This document shows, piece after piece, positions 54,050 to 63,965 of a stretch of 64,000 nt of DNA. The notes beneath the pieces were generated by a model. It saw nothing but the letters and a program-made list of their open reading frames with translations. It did not search any database and had not been told where the DNA came from. Source of the DNA: Phytophthora colocasiae (taxonomy: Eukaryota; Oomycota; Peronosporomycetes; Peronosporales; Peronosporaceae); NCBI GenBank assembly GCA_018806915.1, contig JAGKQI010000102.1, positions 1,550,001-1,614,000 of the forward strand, written 5' to 3'. The translations under genes were made by a program, and so were the position numbers. Each line of letters opens with the position of its first letter. Position 1 is the first letter of the stretch.

Positions 54050-56953
54050 CTAGAACTGACCCACGGTGTCTTTCCAGGAGCTCGATGTGGTCACTCCGGT
54101 CTTGGTTTTGACAGTAGCTGAGGGAGGACATGTAGTGACAGTAGGTGTGGCCGTAGTGGCGGGCGTAATAGCCGTTGCAACCGGGGTAGCTGTCGTAGCA
54201 ACTGGGGTGGCCGTCGTAGCAACTGGGGTAGCCGTCGTAGCTACTGGGGTGGCCGTCGTAGCGACTGGGGTGGCCGTCGTAGCGACTGGGGTAGCCGTCG
54301 TAGCAACTGGGGTAGCCGTCGTAGCAACTGGGGTAGCCGTCGTAGCGACTGGGGTAGCCGTCGTAGCAACTGGGGTAGCCGTCGTAGCAACTGGGGTGGC
54401 CGTCGTAGCAACTGGGGTAGCCGTCGTAGCAACTGGGGTGGCCGTCGTAGCGACTGGGGTGGCCGTCGTAGCGACTGGGGTGGCCGTCGTAGCGACTGGG
54501 GTAGCCGTCGTAGGGGAAGCTGTCGTAGCAGTTGGGGGAGCACTCGTGACGGTCGGAGTTGAAGTCGTCACACTCGGAGTTGCAGAGGTCACTTCGGGTG
54601 CGTCAGGTGCCTCCGTTACAACGGTGGAGGTGCTGCCACTGGAGCTGGATCCTCCACGAGATGCAGCGTTGTATAGAGCCCATGAACGGGTGAGACCATC
54701 GTCCATGGTAGCCGTCGCCAGCTTCGCCAACGCATCGTCCTGGTTAATAACCGCCTCATTCACAAGCAACAGTGACAGCCACGCGTTGGTAGTGTCATCG
54801 CTCGTCACAATCGCCTCCTTCGACAGAATGTCGTCCCATTCCTCCTGGATGAATTTCTTCGTGCGCACCAATCCGTTGATAGGAGACACCGGGATCATCT
54901 GAATGCCGTGGATGCAGTATTTCTCGGCACTGAACCACGTCGCGTAGTCCACCTTATTGTCGAAGAAGATGCCCGTAACGTGGTTAGGCACAAATTGTGG
55001 CGGGTGAATCGTATTGTCCGAAGTCATGAGGAAGTACGTGCGTACAGCACGAGCGTTGAGGCGCAACATGAGACTACCCAGGTCTTCAACCGCCTTCTTT
55101 CCGGTCACTTTTCCCCACAACATCATGCCGTAGAAGAAGTTAATGTCCTCCGAGGTGCTCTCCTCGTCCTTGCCATCAGCCATTGGGGTCACACCGTGAG
55201 AGTACGAGTGTCCTAGGAACCAAGAGAAATGACGGAACTTGGGAAAGTAAGTGTCGTCCGAACTCGGGTTGGCAACATCACGGAGTAACGTCCACACCAT
55301 ATTCTCCAGTTGTGCCATGCCCGACCAGGAAGGATCTAGTTTCTTCAGGATAGCAGACGCTGTCACCCAGTAGCCGTAGTGGTAGTGATGGTCGTTGTAC
55401 ACCCCGTTGCCGAACTCCACATCCGCGTTGTTGGCTGTGAAGACCTGGCTGGTCACAATCCCCTTGTAGGCAGTCTCGTAGGCAAGAGGAGAACCCAGAG
55501 TGTTGCTAAGGAACGGCTCAACAAGCTTCTCCAATTTCGACAGACAGCTGCTCAACAGTGTAGTATCGTTACCGACGATTGAGCTGTCTGCTGCCATCAA
55601 GCAAAGCGATGCGTACTTCTGGTAAGCCTTGCCGTTGAAGTACCAACTGCCAGTGTTCAAGCTCCAGTCGCTATCGATGTCACTTTTCAGTGTCGACAGG
55701 AGGTTGATCTGGGAGACGATGTCGGCCGATGGTTTGTTTGCAGGATAAAAGTCCACTTCGTTGTCCGCTTCGTCTTCAGTCATCTTCCAACTCCCGGAAG
55801 TCGTCACTTGTCCGACCATCTGCCCACGAGTGCTCGAGTGCAGGATAATGGCACCACTCGTTTGCATCGTGGTGGCATCAGCCAGAACTTCCACTTGATG
55901 CGGCAAAGCAAAGTGAAGGAGGCCAGTGCTGTCACACCCGTTTCCTTCCGTCTCCCATTGCAGCGAGTAGCTGGTGCGAGACTCCACAGACACGTTGCCT
56001 CCGCGAATAACGCAGGACGAGTAGTCATCGTACACACTCTGCGCACTGCTGTCAGGAAGAATTGCAACACGAAGCGTACCAGTGTAAGCTGTGCTAGACA
56101 CCAAAGCGGATCCAGTGCTGTCAATGGAGAAAGTGGCGCTGGCGTCGCTGGAGTAGACGACCCACGTCTGCTTGTTCGGCAATTGAATCACGTACTTGCC
56201 CGCAGTGGAGTCGTCAACCAGAGTCATGGCATATTCAGACTCGATACTGGCGGTGAGACCGGAGTATGTGGCTGAAACGAAGGCCATGCCGTTTACTAGA
56301 GACGAATCCATGCAACTATCACTGCCCGAGACGCATGTGCGAACGCTAGCACCCATGTCACTGAACGAGTAGATTTCGTAGTCGGGTTTAGTCGACGCGA
56401 ACTCAGTCGCCGAAAGCGTGAGATCATTGTGGAATGCGTGCAGGTAGTATTTAACGACGCCATCCACCTCGTCGGCCATGCTACGATACGTGTACGAGTA
56501 GCAGGCTTGGAGACCGTAAGGTGCTTCTTTGGGCAGCTTGAGTGCATATGGGTTCGACCACGCGGGGTTCGCTACTGTGTCGATGTCTTCAGCGGTAGTG
56601 TGGATGAGATTGCCCCACCACTTGTTCGTGGGCAGTGGCTGTGTGAGCAAGTCAGACGCCACATTGATGATCGGCGCCAACGTGGTCAGAGTGTCGTAGC
56701 GCTGGAAAAGGTCGGAAGGCTCGTCAGTCGAAAATGGGGCCATGTAGTCCCCATTGCTTCCGGTGGTCGAGGACTGTCCGACAGTGGTTGAGCCACTGCT
56801 TGACGTTGTGTCGCCCTTGATTTGTTCAACTGGAGGTTGTACCGTCCCTTCCTGGAAGTCGCTGCCGGCTTGGGACATCGTGAAGTTTGCTGCTGCGGTC
56901 GTGACGGCTGCAGCCAAGACAACTGTCGCCTGAACCAACTGCATGATCTTCAT
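54050..56953 (-). CDS. Secreted GH81 endo-beta-1,3-glucanase with Thr/Pro repeat tail
   Basis: Single exon, 967 aa from the ATG at 56953 (an earlier in-frame start at 57115 would bury the signal peptide). MKIMQLVQATVVLAAAVTTA is a signal peptide. Residues about 90-770 form the GH81 catalytic region: TQPLPTNKWWGNLI near the start, EFGNGVYNDHHYHYGYWVTA with the catalytic Asp, HSYSHGV and GKDEESTSEDINFFYGMMLW with the conserved acidic pair, then IQMIPVSP. GH81 enzymes cleave beta-1,3-glucan and in oomycetes remodel the beta-glucan wall. A Ser-rich linker leads to about 16 copies of the heptad ATPVATT (residues about 811-925), probably an O-glycosylated wall spacer, then a short end without an obvious membrane anchor. 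Confidence 0.95.
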   Translation of the reverse strand: MKIMQLVQATVVLAAAVTTAAANFTMSQAGSDFQEGTVQPPVEQIKGDTTSSSGSTTVGQSSTTGSNGDYMAPFSTDEPSDLFQRYDTLTTLAPIINVASDLLTQPLPTNKWWGNLIHTTAEDIDTVANPAWSNPYALKLPKEAPYGLQACYSYTYRSMADEVDGVVKYYLHAFHNDLTLSATEFASTKPDYEIYSFSDMGASVRTCVSGSDSCMDSSLVNGMAFVSATYSGLTASIESEYAMTLVDDSTAGKYVIQLPNKQTWVVYSSDASATFSIDSTGSALVSSTAYTGTLRVAILPDSSAQSVYDDYSSCVIRGGNVSVESRTSYSLQWETEGNGCDSTGLLHFALPHQVEVLADATTMQTSGAIILHSSTRGQMVGQVTTSGSWKMTEDEADNEVDFYPANKPSADIVSQINLLSTLKSDIDSDWSLNTGSWYFNGKAYQKYASLCLMAADSSIVGNDTTLLSSCLSKLEKLVEPFLSNTLGSPLAYETAYKGIVTSQVFTANNADVEFGNGVYNDHHYHYGYWVTASAILKKLDPSWSGMAQLENMVWTLLRDVANPSSDDTYFPKFRHFSWFLGHSYSHGVTPMADGKDEESTSEDINFFYGMMLWGKVTGKKAVEDLGSLMLRLNARAVRTYFLMTSDNTIHPPQFVPNHVTGIFFDNKVDYATWFSAEKYCIHGIQMIPVSPINGLVRTKKFIQEEWDDILSKEAIVTSDDTTNAWLSLLLVNEAVINQDDALAKLATATMDDGLTRSWALYNAASRGGSSSSGSTSTVVTEAPDAPEVTSATPSVTTSTPTVTSAPPTATTASPTTATPVATTATPVATTATPVATTATPVATTATPVATTATPVATTATPVATTATPVATTATPVATTATPVATTATPVATTATPVATTATPVATTATPVATTATPVATTATPVATAITPATTATPTVTTCPPSATVKTKTGVTTSSSWKDTVGQF
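54180..54520 (-). repeat. 21-bp tandem repeat coding ATPVATT
   Basis: About 16 head-to-tail copies of GTCGTAGCRACTGGGGTRGCC (shown as the plus strand, 21 bp with two variable positions). Most variation is at third codon positions (RCGACT/RCAACT, GTA/GTG). The near identity indicates recent expansion, and copy number probably varies between strains. Confidence 0.93.
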
Positions 56954-57586
56954 CGGGAAACAACGAAATCGGGGGAAAACTGAGGTTGCGTTGCTGCTCC
57001 ACTGCGCAGTAGCCAGCCGAATTGGAAATGAATTTCCCTCACGAGCACGAAGTGGTCTCGATATCCAAGTAAAAGGCAACAGAGACTTGTCCCTTGCTTG
57101 TGGATGTTGGTACAAGCTGACAGGCGCGATCCACTAAGAATACATGCCAACATCTTGGCGTTCGTGTGCATACTTGCGTGCAGAGCCAACGCGTCTAGAT
57201 GCGGTGCTTGCTCTTTTTTGGCGCCTGGCTTCCGGCTTTTCCAATTTCGCCATGCCCCCGTGACAGCTGACTGGCGCGACTCAAGTCATTCTTGTCAGTC
57301 TTGAAACCGAGTCACGGCGGACTTTCGCCAGACGCCAAACACTCGATCGCCATCCTGTTTGTAGCATCTTTTTCAGCTGACCACATTCAGCCAAATCTAG
57401 ACGTAATGAGAACAACGAGCTGATCCTGACTCAGATATGTGAAGGCAACCAGCTTCTTGTACTGTCAGCACATGCAGGTGCTGAAAACTGAAGCCAGAGC
57501 GTCAAGCAGCGCGAAAAAAAAAAATCTCGACCACACAAACAACATGAGGCTTACCACCCAAGGGGCATATGTTTTTGCAGAGAAGA
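56954..57586. other. Upstream region of the GH81 gene
   Basis: About 630 bp without a supported gene. A Mouse-ear of short A-tract (AAAAAAAAAAA near 57520) and GC-rich words (TTTTTGGCGCCTGGC at 57217) are the only features. The GH81 promoter lies in the first 200 bp. I see no RNA gene. Confidence 0.4.
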
Positions 57587-57596
57587 ATGAATTTAG
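57587..57596. repeat. 10-bp target duplication ATGAATTTAG, left copy
   Basis: ATGAATTTAG at 57587-57596 directly abuts the left inverted repeat and is repeated exactly at 58205-58214 outside the right one. A duplication of 9-11 bp is characteristic of Mutator-like elements. Confidence 0.85.
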
Positions 57597-58204
57597 GAGG
57601 AATTTCCATAAGAGTACCTAGGTACTGATTTGTTCTACCACACCAAATTGCTTTTCCCAATACATATACACCGGTAAATAAATCCTCGCATCCAGACTTA
57701 GTGTTTCCTGTAAGTCACCCCTTAAACTCAAAAGAGAAACGCAAATACTTTCACTTCCTCACTCTCACTCCAATGACCAAGAACGCAAAGAAGAAGCCGA
57801 CGTTTGGTACGGCTCCTTTCGATCTAGAAGAGGAACACCTTGGGAATGCAGCTACCCTCGGGCCAACCAGATACGCAACTTGAGTCCTCTGACCCCGCTC
57901 ATGAACTATTCGGCGTCGCGTATGACAAATACAGAAACATTGGCACCAAACCGTTTGGTTCACAGAAAGCGATTCAAACCAGGGTCAAATTGCTGGCAGA
58001 ACAGTGTGCGTTTCAGATTCGCGTCGATAGTAGCGGTACCCGGCGGAACAACTCAGGCAGCGCCAAGTACATCTGTAAGAAGCTACACGGCCACATACAC
58101 GGACAAAGCTACCAGCTAGTGAAGTTATACTTTTCCGAAAAAAAAGCAATTTGGTGTGGTAGAACAAAAATCAGTACCTAGGTACTCCTTTATGGAAATT
58201 CCTC
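57597..58204. mobile_element. MULE-type inverted-repeat element (608 bp) carrying a FAR1-like ORF
   Basis: The ends are inverted repeats of about 68 bp. Both begin GAGGAATTTCCATAA, then GAGTACCTAGGTACTGATTT, TGTTCTACCACACCAAATTG and CTTTT. Only a few small indels separate the arms. A perfect 10-bp duplication flanks it. Long inverted repeats plus a 9-11 bp duplication indicate a Mutator-like element; at 608 bp it lacks a transposase and must move in trans. It contains a short coding region related to MULE N-terminal domains. Confidence 0.88.
57773..58181 (+). pseudogene. FAR1-like N-terminal MULE fragment
   Basis: The ATG at 57773 opens MTKNAKKKPTFGTAPFDLEE and stops at 57881-57883 (TGA). 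An overlapping frame from 57840 encodes about 113 aa with KPFGSQKAIQTRVKLLAEQC, AFQIRVDSSGTRRNN and SAKYICKKLHGHIHG. Its layout (a 'kxF.s......a..qgF.irv..S...rnn.g...y.C' pattern) resembles the FAR1-type DNA-binding region at the start of oomycete MULE proteins. Its last codons lie inside the right inverted repeat. It is a truncated remnant; whether any peptide is made is unknown. Confidence 0.5.
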
Positions 58205-58214
58205 ATGAATTTAG

Positions 58215-58724
58215 CGTCGACGTACATCTGGGGTGACGATTCTAGGTCTTACCGTCCGTATCAGATCCATCGTGGCAAGCACTTGAACTCACTGCGGATG
58301 ACACGCACCAGAGCGCCTGAAGTCAGAGCTTAAAGAAGTGTCCGGCAAACGAAACGCGTGTCCAGGAGCACTGTGAACCGCCCATAATTTGTTTCTCCCA
58401 GTACCAGGTACTGTACTACGTCCTTTGTTGTAGTTGGGAGTTGGAACTCCCAAAGCCTTCTATAGTGTCCATATTGTCTGTAGTCCTTATGTGGACTTGA
58501 GCATCACGCTCGGAATAGGATAGCCCAGGAAGAGGTAGTATCCGTTGAAGCTTGATTCAACTAGGGTCTATTGGGCAGAAAACCACTACTTGGCTCTCGC
58601 TGTACCTTGGTCCTCTTTTTCGATTGATGGCTTCACAACTGTATGCTTTAGATAAAAGACGATACTTCTTCTTTTTAAATATTTTAAAATATCTTCACTT
58701 TGAAACCTTCTCTAGGTTTGAAGT
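58215..58724. other. Intergenic, nothing recognised
   Basis: About 510 bp with no supported gene. Small palindromes (GTACCAGGTAC near 58400, TTGGGAGTTGGAACTCCCAA at about 58433-58452) and an AT-rich patch (TTTTTAAATATTTTAAAATA at about 58672) are present. Confidence 0.4.
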
Positions 58725-58777
58725 GATTGGCTAAAAGACAATTTCCTAGAGAGTATCCTACAAAGAAATAGCCAATC
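58725..58777. promoter_or_regulatory. ORC1 promoter: inverted CCAAT-box pair
   Basis: GATTGGCTA (58725-58733) and TAGCCAATC (58769-58777) are exact inverses, 35 bp apart, ending 39 bp upstream of the ORC1 ATG. Outside them AGGTTTGAAGTG and CACTTTGAACCT are also inversely related, so the whole block is an imperfect palindrome. CCAAT boxes are NF-Y targets in other eukaryotes. Confidence 0.5.
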
Positions 58778-58816
58778 AAGGCGGTCACTTTGAACCTTCT
58801 TGGACACGAGCCAAGC

Positions 58817-60151
58817 ATGGCGAACAAACTGCACGCTGGCGTGAAGCGGCAGCGCAATGGACCACCTGACAACGACTGCCCCAAGAAGGTATCAGTAACA
58901 CTATCTCCGAGTGTAACTGGTGCAGTGAAGAAGCTGCAGCGCGCGTGCCAGGAGCTGCAGCTTTCGAGTCTCCCGCGCGAGATGACCGGGCGTGAGGATG
59001 AGCGCGACGAGATCTACACGGCGTTACGCTCCTCCATCGAGCAACAGAGTGCTGGCGGACCCATCTACATTAGTGGCCTGCCAGGCGCCGGAAAGACGTC
59101 CATTGTGAAGGAAGTTATCCGCTTGCTAGAGACGGAGAGAGATGACAGGAAGTTGCGCAACTTCGCGTGGGTGGAGGTTAACGGCCTGCAGATGCCACGA
59201 CCGGACATCGCCTACAGCGTCTTATGGAAGGCATTACAGCCACCAGAAATCGACGAAGGGGAACACGATCCTATGCGGTCACGCACGGGCATTGGTGCGG
59301 CTCGACTGTGCGAGATGCTGCAACGTGAATTTCACACCAAGAGCTCGACGCGTCCTATGCTGCTGGTGCTGCTCGACGAGATGGATTTCATGCTTGCTGG
59401 CAAGAACCAGGTGCTATACAATCTTCTCGAGTGGCAGACGTCCGCCACTGCCAAACTCGTGCTGGTTGGCATTGCCAACACGATGGATCTGCCGGAGCGC
59501 CTGCCTACCAAGATCCGCAGTCGACTGGGTGGCCACCGCATCACGTTCCCGGCGTACACCAGAGCGCAGCTGGAAAGCATTATCCAGCAGCGATTGCTTC
59601 AGCTCGATATCTTTAGTGAGGAGGCTATCCAGATTTGCGCCAAGACATTGGCACACCAGTCGGGTGATGTACGTCAAGCATTGTCGCTCTGCCGCAAGTC
59701 TGCTGAGGTTTGTCTGAATCGACTGACGTCGCTCGGACAAAACTTAACAGAATTGTTCGTAACGGGTGAAGACTTGCATGAAGCTCAACAGGCCGTGTCC
59801 GTGTCAGCACCGATGAGTCGCCTTCGTGCATGCAGCAAGTTTGAGTGCACTTTTCTCGTTGCCCTACGCATGGAAGTACGTTCGAATGCAGCACGTGGGG
59901 TCAATAAGAGCGGTGCGGAGCTGGAAGCTGTGATCGAACGCTTTGCAATTCTGTGCAAGACACACTCGTTCGTTCCAATTCCACGACTGCGTGGTCTGCT
60001 GTTCATCTGTGACGAATTGGAGCGGTCGGGTATAATCAAGCAGATCTCGACACGCACGTCTCGCTACCCACTATTAGAGCTGCGATGCTCTCATCAAGAA
60101 CTGCAGGACGTATTCCTCACGCACCACATCGGCATGCAACTAATTTCGTAA
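58817..60151 (+). CDS. ORC1: ORC1, origin recognition complex ATPase (no BAH domain)
   Basis: A single exon of 444 aa starting at the ATG at 58817; the frame is closed by a TAG at 58769 upstream. The AAA+ core has Walker A SGLPGAGKTSIV, ORC1-type FAWVEVNGLQM, Walker B VLLDEMDFML, the ORC1 signature QVLYNLLEWQ, sensor 1 VLVGIANTMDLPERLP, TKIRSRLGGHRITFPAYT and sensor 2 HQSGDVRQALSLCRKSAEVC. A winged-helix domain follows (FVPIPRLRGLLFICDELE). ORC1 binds origins and loads MCM helicase with Cdc6. The 65-residue N-terminus has no BAH domain, unlike animal and fungal ORC1. Cdc6 is the main alternative, but the YNLLEW and PERLPTKIRSRLG segments favour ORC1. Confidence 0.88.
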   Translation: MANKLHAGVKRQRNGPPDNDCPKKVSVTLSPSVTGAVKKLQRACQELQLSSLPREMTGREDERDEIYTALRSSIEQQSAGGPIYISGLPGAGKTSIVKEVIRLLETERDDRKLRNFAWVEVNGLQMPRPDIAYSVLWKALQPPEIDEGEHDPMRSRTGIGAARLCEMLQREFHTKSSTRPMLLVLLDEMDFMLAGKNQVLYNLLEWQTSATAKLVLVGIANTMDLPERLPTKIRSRLGGHRITFPAYTRAQLESIIQQRLLQLDIFSEEAIQICAKTLAHQSGDVRQALSLCRKSAEVCLNRLTSLGQNLTELFVTGEDLHEAQQAVSVSAPMSRLRACSKFECTFLVALRMEVRSNAARGVNKSGAELEAVIERFAILCKTHSFVPIPRLRGLLFICDELERSGIIKQISTRTSRYPLLELRCSHQELQDVFLTHHIGMQLIS

Positions 60152-60347
60152 ATACACGCACCATGCGAGACAGTTCGAGAAGCATTCTACTACTGCGTAG
60201 TACTACTACGTTTTTAGTATATACTACAGTAAAAACGAACTCGCAATGTACAAGTACGGCACAATACACAAGGAAATCAACTAACATTCAACGAGTGCAA
60301 ACATGTTCTACCAAAATCAAAACGATCGAGTTTCTCATGAAAAGGGT

Positions 60348-60363
60348 GGTGTTAAAAAACACC
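60348..60363 (-). terminator. Histone-type 3' stem-loop of H4
   Basis: On the minus strand, GGTGTTTTTTAACACC folds as a 6-bp stem with a TTTT loop and is followed at once by ACCC. It lies 117 nt past the H4 stop. The same 16 bases plus ACCC(TT) follow H3 and H2B. This matches the size and layout of the metazoan histone mRNA stem-loop (6-bp stem starting GG, 4-nt U-rich loop, then ACCCA). Confidence 0.82.
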
Positions 60364-60479
60364 AGATGTAGATTGAGAAGCTAAAGCCCCTCGTAGCAAA
60401 GACCAGCAATAAAGCAAGTCAAAGCTGAAAAGTCGCATCAGCAAGCCAAAGCTGCCAAAACTGCTTACGCGAAAAGCGC

Positions 60480-61599
<1,120 letters not shown>

Positions 61600-61708
61600 G
61601 TTGTTCACTTCTACTGAGTAGCTCTTGCTTCTTGGCATGCGCGCTCTCAAGTAGTGCGCATGCTACAAATTGTTGGCTTGGCATTGTCGAGTCAACAGCC
61701 TACATTCT

Positions 61709-61724
61709 GGTGTTTTTTAACACC
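61709..61724 (+). terminator. Histone-type 3' stem-loop of H3
   Basis: GGTGTTTTTTAACACC followed by ACCCTTCTCATGAG, 110 nt after the H3 stop. The sequence after the stem (ACCCTTYTCATGAGAAAC) is conserved with the H4 copy, so a purine/pyrimidine downstream element may also be under selection. Confidence 0.82.
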
Positions 61725-62049
61725 ACCCTTCTCATGAGAAACATCAAAAATTGCATTCTGTTACTTCTTACAACATGCAGTTGCAGCGTAGACAATTAAG
61801 AGAGGCTTTTTGGCGTGTTGAGGATTAGAACACCTCGAAGCAGTAATAGTAAAAAGAAGACAGTAATGCACTTGGAATTTACTACTACTAATAGTAGGAA
61901 GCTGTCCATGATACTAGTAATAACTGACTGTCACATGCGTTTTAAAACGGCATAGCTCAGTATAGGCAAAGTCTTGGATGCCTTCTATACGATCAAAACA
62001 CCTACAGCAAAAAAAGTGTTCCAACTGGGCATGTACATGTACTACGTAG
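61725..62049. other. Intergenic between H3 and a mariner relic
   Basis: About 325 bp with no gene. It is rich in TACTACTA-type words (TTTACTACTACTAATAGTAG near 61880 and ACTACGTAGTACTACC near 62041), the latter at the insertion site of the following element. Confidence 0.4.
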
Positions 62050-62051
62050 TA

Positions 62052-63016
62052 CTACCTCCGTGCGGAAAATAATGAGCATTTCCAATTGTATTACATCCTG
62101 TTCAGAATCTATACCTTGCAAATCTGATCATATTTTGAATTTCAGAATCTCCGCCCAATCTTCCGCTGGACCTCCCCATCACTTTCAAACCGGAGCGGCG
62201 ATGAGCAGATCGGGGCGTCTGACGAAGAGCGCCAAGCAGTGTGGGAGATGCTGCTTCTTCACAGCAACGGAGGGTGCTCAGGCACGGCGATATCGGGCGG
62301 AGAGCTGCCTACTTTGATCTAAACCGCTGCGCTGTTTCTCGCATTTGGGAGCAGGGGTATCCGGTCAATGGGAGACCGGGTAGGAGCGGTAGTCAAGTCG
62401 AAAACACTCCCGAGGGCAAAGACGAAGAACCGCGTGGAGTTGTGCAAGTGCCTCGCCGAAGTGCCTGTAAATGACCGTGAGCACCAGCGTGCTGTACATC
62501 AGGGCTCTGGCGTGAGCTCATATCTCGTGCAACAACTCGTGAAGGAGGGCTTCCACGCCGTGCGCTAAGACAAACTCGTCCACTGCTCACCCCTTTGCAT
62601 CGCCTCAAGAGGCCCCAGTTCTGCATGAACCCCTCAGCTTGATGGAACCTACAAGTTCGACGCAATGCACGACGTGGTCCACATCGACGAAAAGTGGTTT
62701 TACGTAAAGAAGGTTACAGCGCGCTTGCCATAGCACAGCAGGCGGCTATGGCACTCTCCTTTTCTGTATTGACAACTCCTGTTGATGTTCCAGACGCATT
62801 AACTGCTCGTGAGACGTCAACGACGTCTGAGTTTGATCCGTTTTACTACTAGAAGTACTTCTAATGTGGCGGAGCACGTACGCTCACAAATTGGTTTTGT
62901 CAGCAGCTCAACACAAACGCATAGCTCCTCTGCAAATCTAATAACTCCCCAAAGAAACGAGGCGGAGCGCTGCGCAATTTTTTTTAAAATGCTCATTATT
63001 TTCCGCACAGAGGTAG
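62052..63016 (+). mobile_element. Mariner-like element relic (965 bp)
   Basis: The ends CTACCTCCGTGCGGAAAATA ATGAGCATTT (62052-62081) and their inverse (about 62987-63016, with one change, CCGCACAG for CCGCACGG) form terminal inverted repeats of about 30 bp. TA flanks both sides (62050-62051 and 63017-63018). Inside is a broken mariner-type transposase. The length fits a slightly deleted element. Confidence 0.85.
62201..62851 (+). pseudogene. Mariner-like transposase remnant
   Basis: From the ATG at 62201, frames with several shifts spell parts of an oomycete mariner-like transposase. They give a helix-turn-helix part with FDLNRCAVSRIWEQG, then KTKNRVELCKCLAEVP, and the first catalytic block YKFDAMHDVVHIDEKWFYVK (around 62652-62712). 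The later DDE blocks are missing, so the enzyme is dead. Confidence 0.7.
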
Positions 63017-63018
63017 TA

Positions 63019-63325
63019 TGTGGTAGTCCCGAAGAATTGAAGAGCCACAGTTACACTAAACGCATACTACCAGTATCACGGACCAGGACTAACAGCAGAT
63101 CCATAACCGATAACCCTTCCAACGAAGGTACCTCTCTGGCCAAACTGACAAGGACAAAGTCATTTATGTCAAAACATCGCTATTACTTCATAATCCATTT
63201 GACGAAAGCACCCTTGATAGAGTTTTAAAAAAAATGGCAACCACCAATGCATGCTTAAAATACAATTGTACTTGAAGTGTCAAGCAACATTCCCTCCAGC
63301 TAAGAGAACTTCTTTTGAAAAGGGT
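63019..63325. other. Intergenic between mariner relic and H2B 3' end
   Basis: About 300 bp, no gene seen. It contains short A-tracts (TTTAAAAAAAATGG near 63225). The right part must contain H2B downstream sequence. Confidence 0.4.
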
Positions 63326-63341
63326 GGTGTTAAAAAACACC
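63326..63341 (-). terminator. Histone-type 3' stem-loop of H2B
   Basis: The minus strand reads GGTGTTTTTTAACACC then ACCCTTTTC, 70 nt past the H2B stop: the third identical copy in this window. Confidence 0.82.
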
Positions 63342-63410
63342 AGGGTTGAATGAATGTCTTCCCGCTAGAATCGCTTACACGACCGCAGGAGGACAGTTGT
63401 CAAATGACAC

Positions 63411-63758
63411 TTAAGCCGACGTGAACTTGGTCACGGCCTTCGTGCCCTCGGACACGGCGTGCTTAGCGAGCTCGCCAGGAAGCATGAGACGCACAGCCGT
63501 CTGGATCTCGCGGCTGGACAGCGTCGACTTCTTGTTGTACCGCGAAAGCTTGCCGGCCTCCGACGCGATGCGCTCAAAAATGTCGTTGATGAACGAGTTC
63601 ATGATCGACATACCGCGCTTGCTAATACCAGTCTCGGGGTGAACCTGACGCAGAACCTTGTAGATGTAGGTCGAGTACGACTCAACACGCTTCTTGCCCT
63701 TGCCCTTGCCTGACTTGGCAACCGTCTTCGCGGCCTTCTTGGAGGGAGTCTTCGCCAT
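63411..63758 (-). CDS. H2B: Histone H2B
   Basis: An intronless 115-aa protein with the H2B histone fold: [60 protein letters not shown], ending [16 protein letters not shown]. The conserved C-terminal ubiquitination site (AVTKFTSA) is present. The N-terminal tail ([20 protein letters not shown]) is short. The promoter to the right contains E2F and paired CCAAT sites; a divergent H2A gene is likely just beyond the window. Confidence 0.98.
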   Translation of the reverse strand: MAKTPSKKAAKTVAKSGKGKGKKRVESYSTYIYKVLRQVHPETGISKRGMSIMNSFINDIFERIASEAGKLSRYNKKSTLSSREIQTAVRLMLPGELAKHAVSEGTKAVTKFTSA

Positions 63759-63845
63759 TGCTGTTGGTAGAGTGGAGAGTGGAAACTGCTGCTTTTACTG
63801 CACGAGTCAAATCTCGGAATGACAACCTCCATGCAGCGCCGCCGC

Positions 63846-63965
63846 TTTTCCCGCGCTTCGCTCAAATTTTGGACAGGAGGCAGTACGTACCCTAATGATG
63901 GCGTCTTTTCACCTCGGCTCGCTTGGCGCATTCGGATTGGTGGAATCAAATTCCACCAATCGGAA
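63846..63965. promoter_or_regulatory. H2B (probably H2A-H2B) promoter: E2F-like site and CCAAT palindrome
   Basis: TTTTCCCGCGC at 63846-63856 is an E2F consensus match. TTCGGATTGGTGGAAT (63931-63946) and ATTCCACCAATCGGAA (63950-63965) form a near-perfect inverted repeat, each arm holding a CCAAT box. The layout suits a bidirectional histone promoter. Confidence 0.6.

Noticed and set aside
54180..54520. Possible CRISPR-like array
   Set aside because: The repeats are contiguous 21-mers without unique spacers and encode protein; the genome is eukaryotic.
54066..54902. 278-residue Val/Ala/Thr/Gly repeat frame opposite the GH81 tail
   Set aside because: It is the antisense reading of the 21-bp repeat. 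The minus-strand GH81 gene explains the sequence fully.
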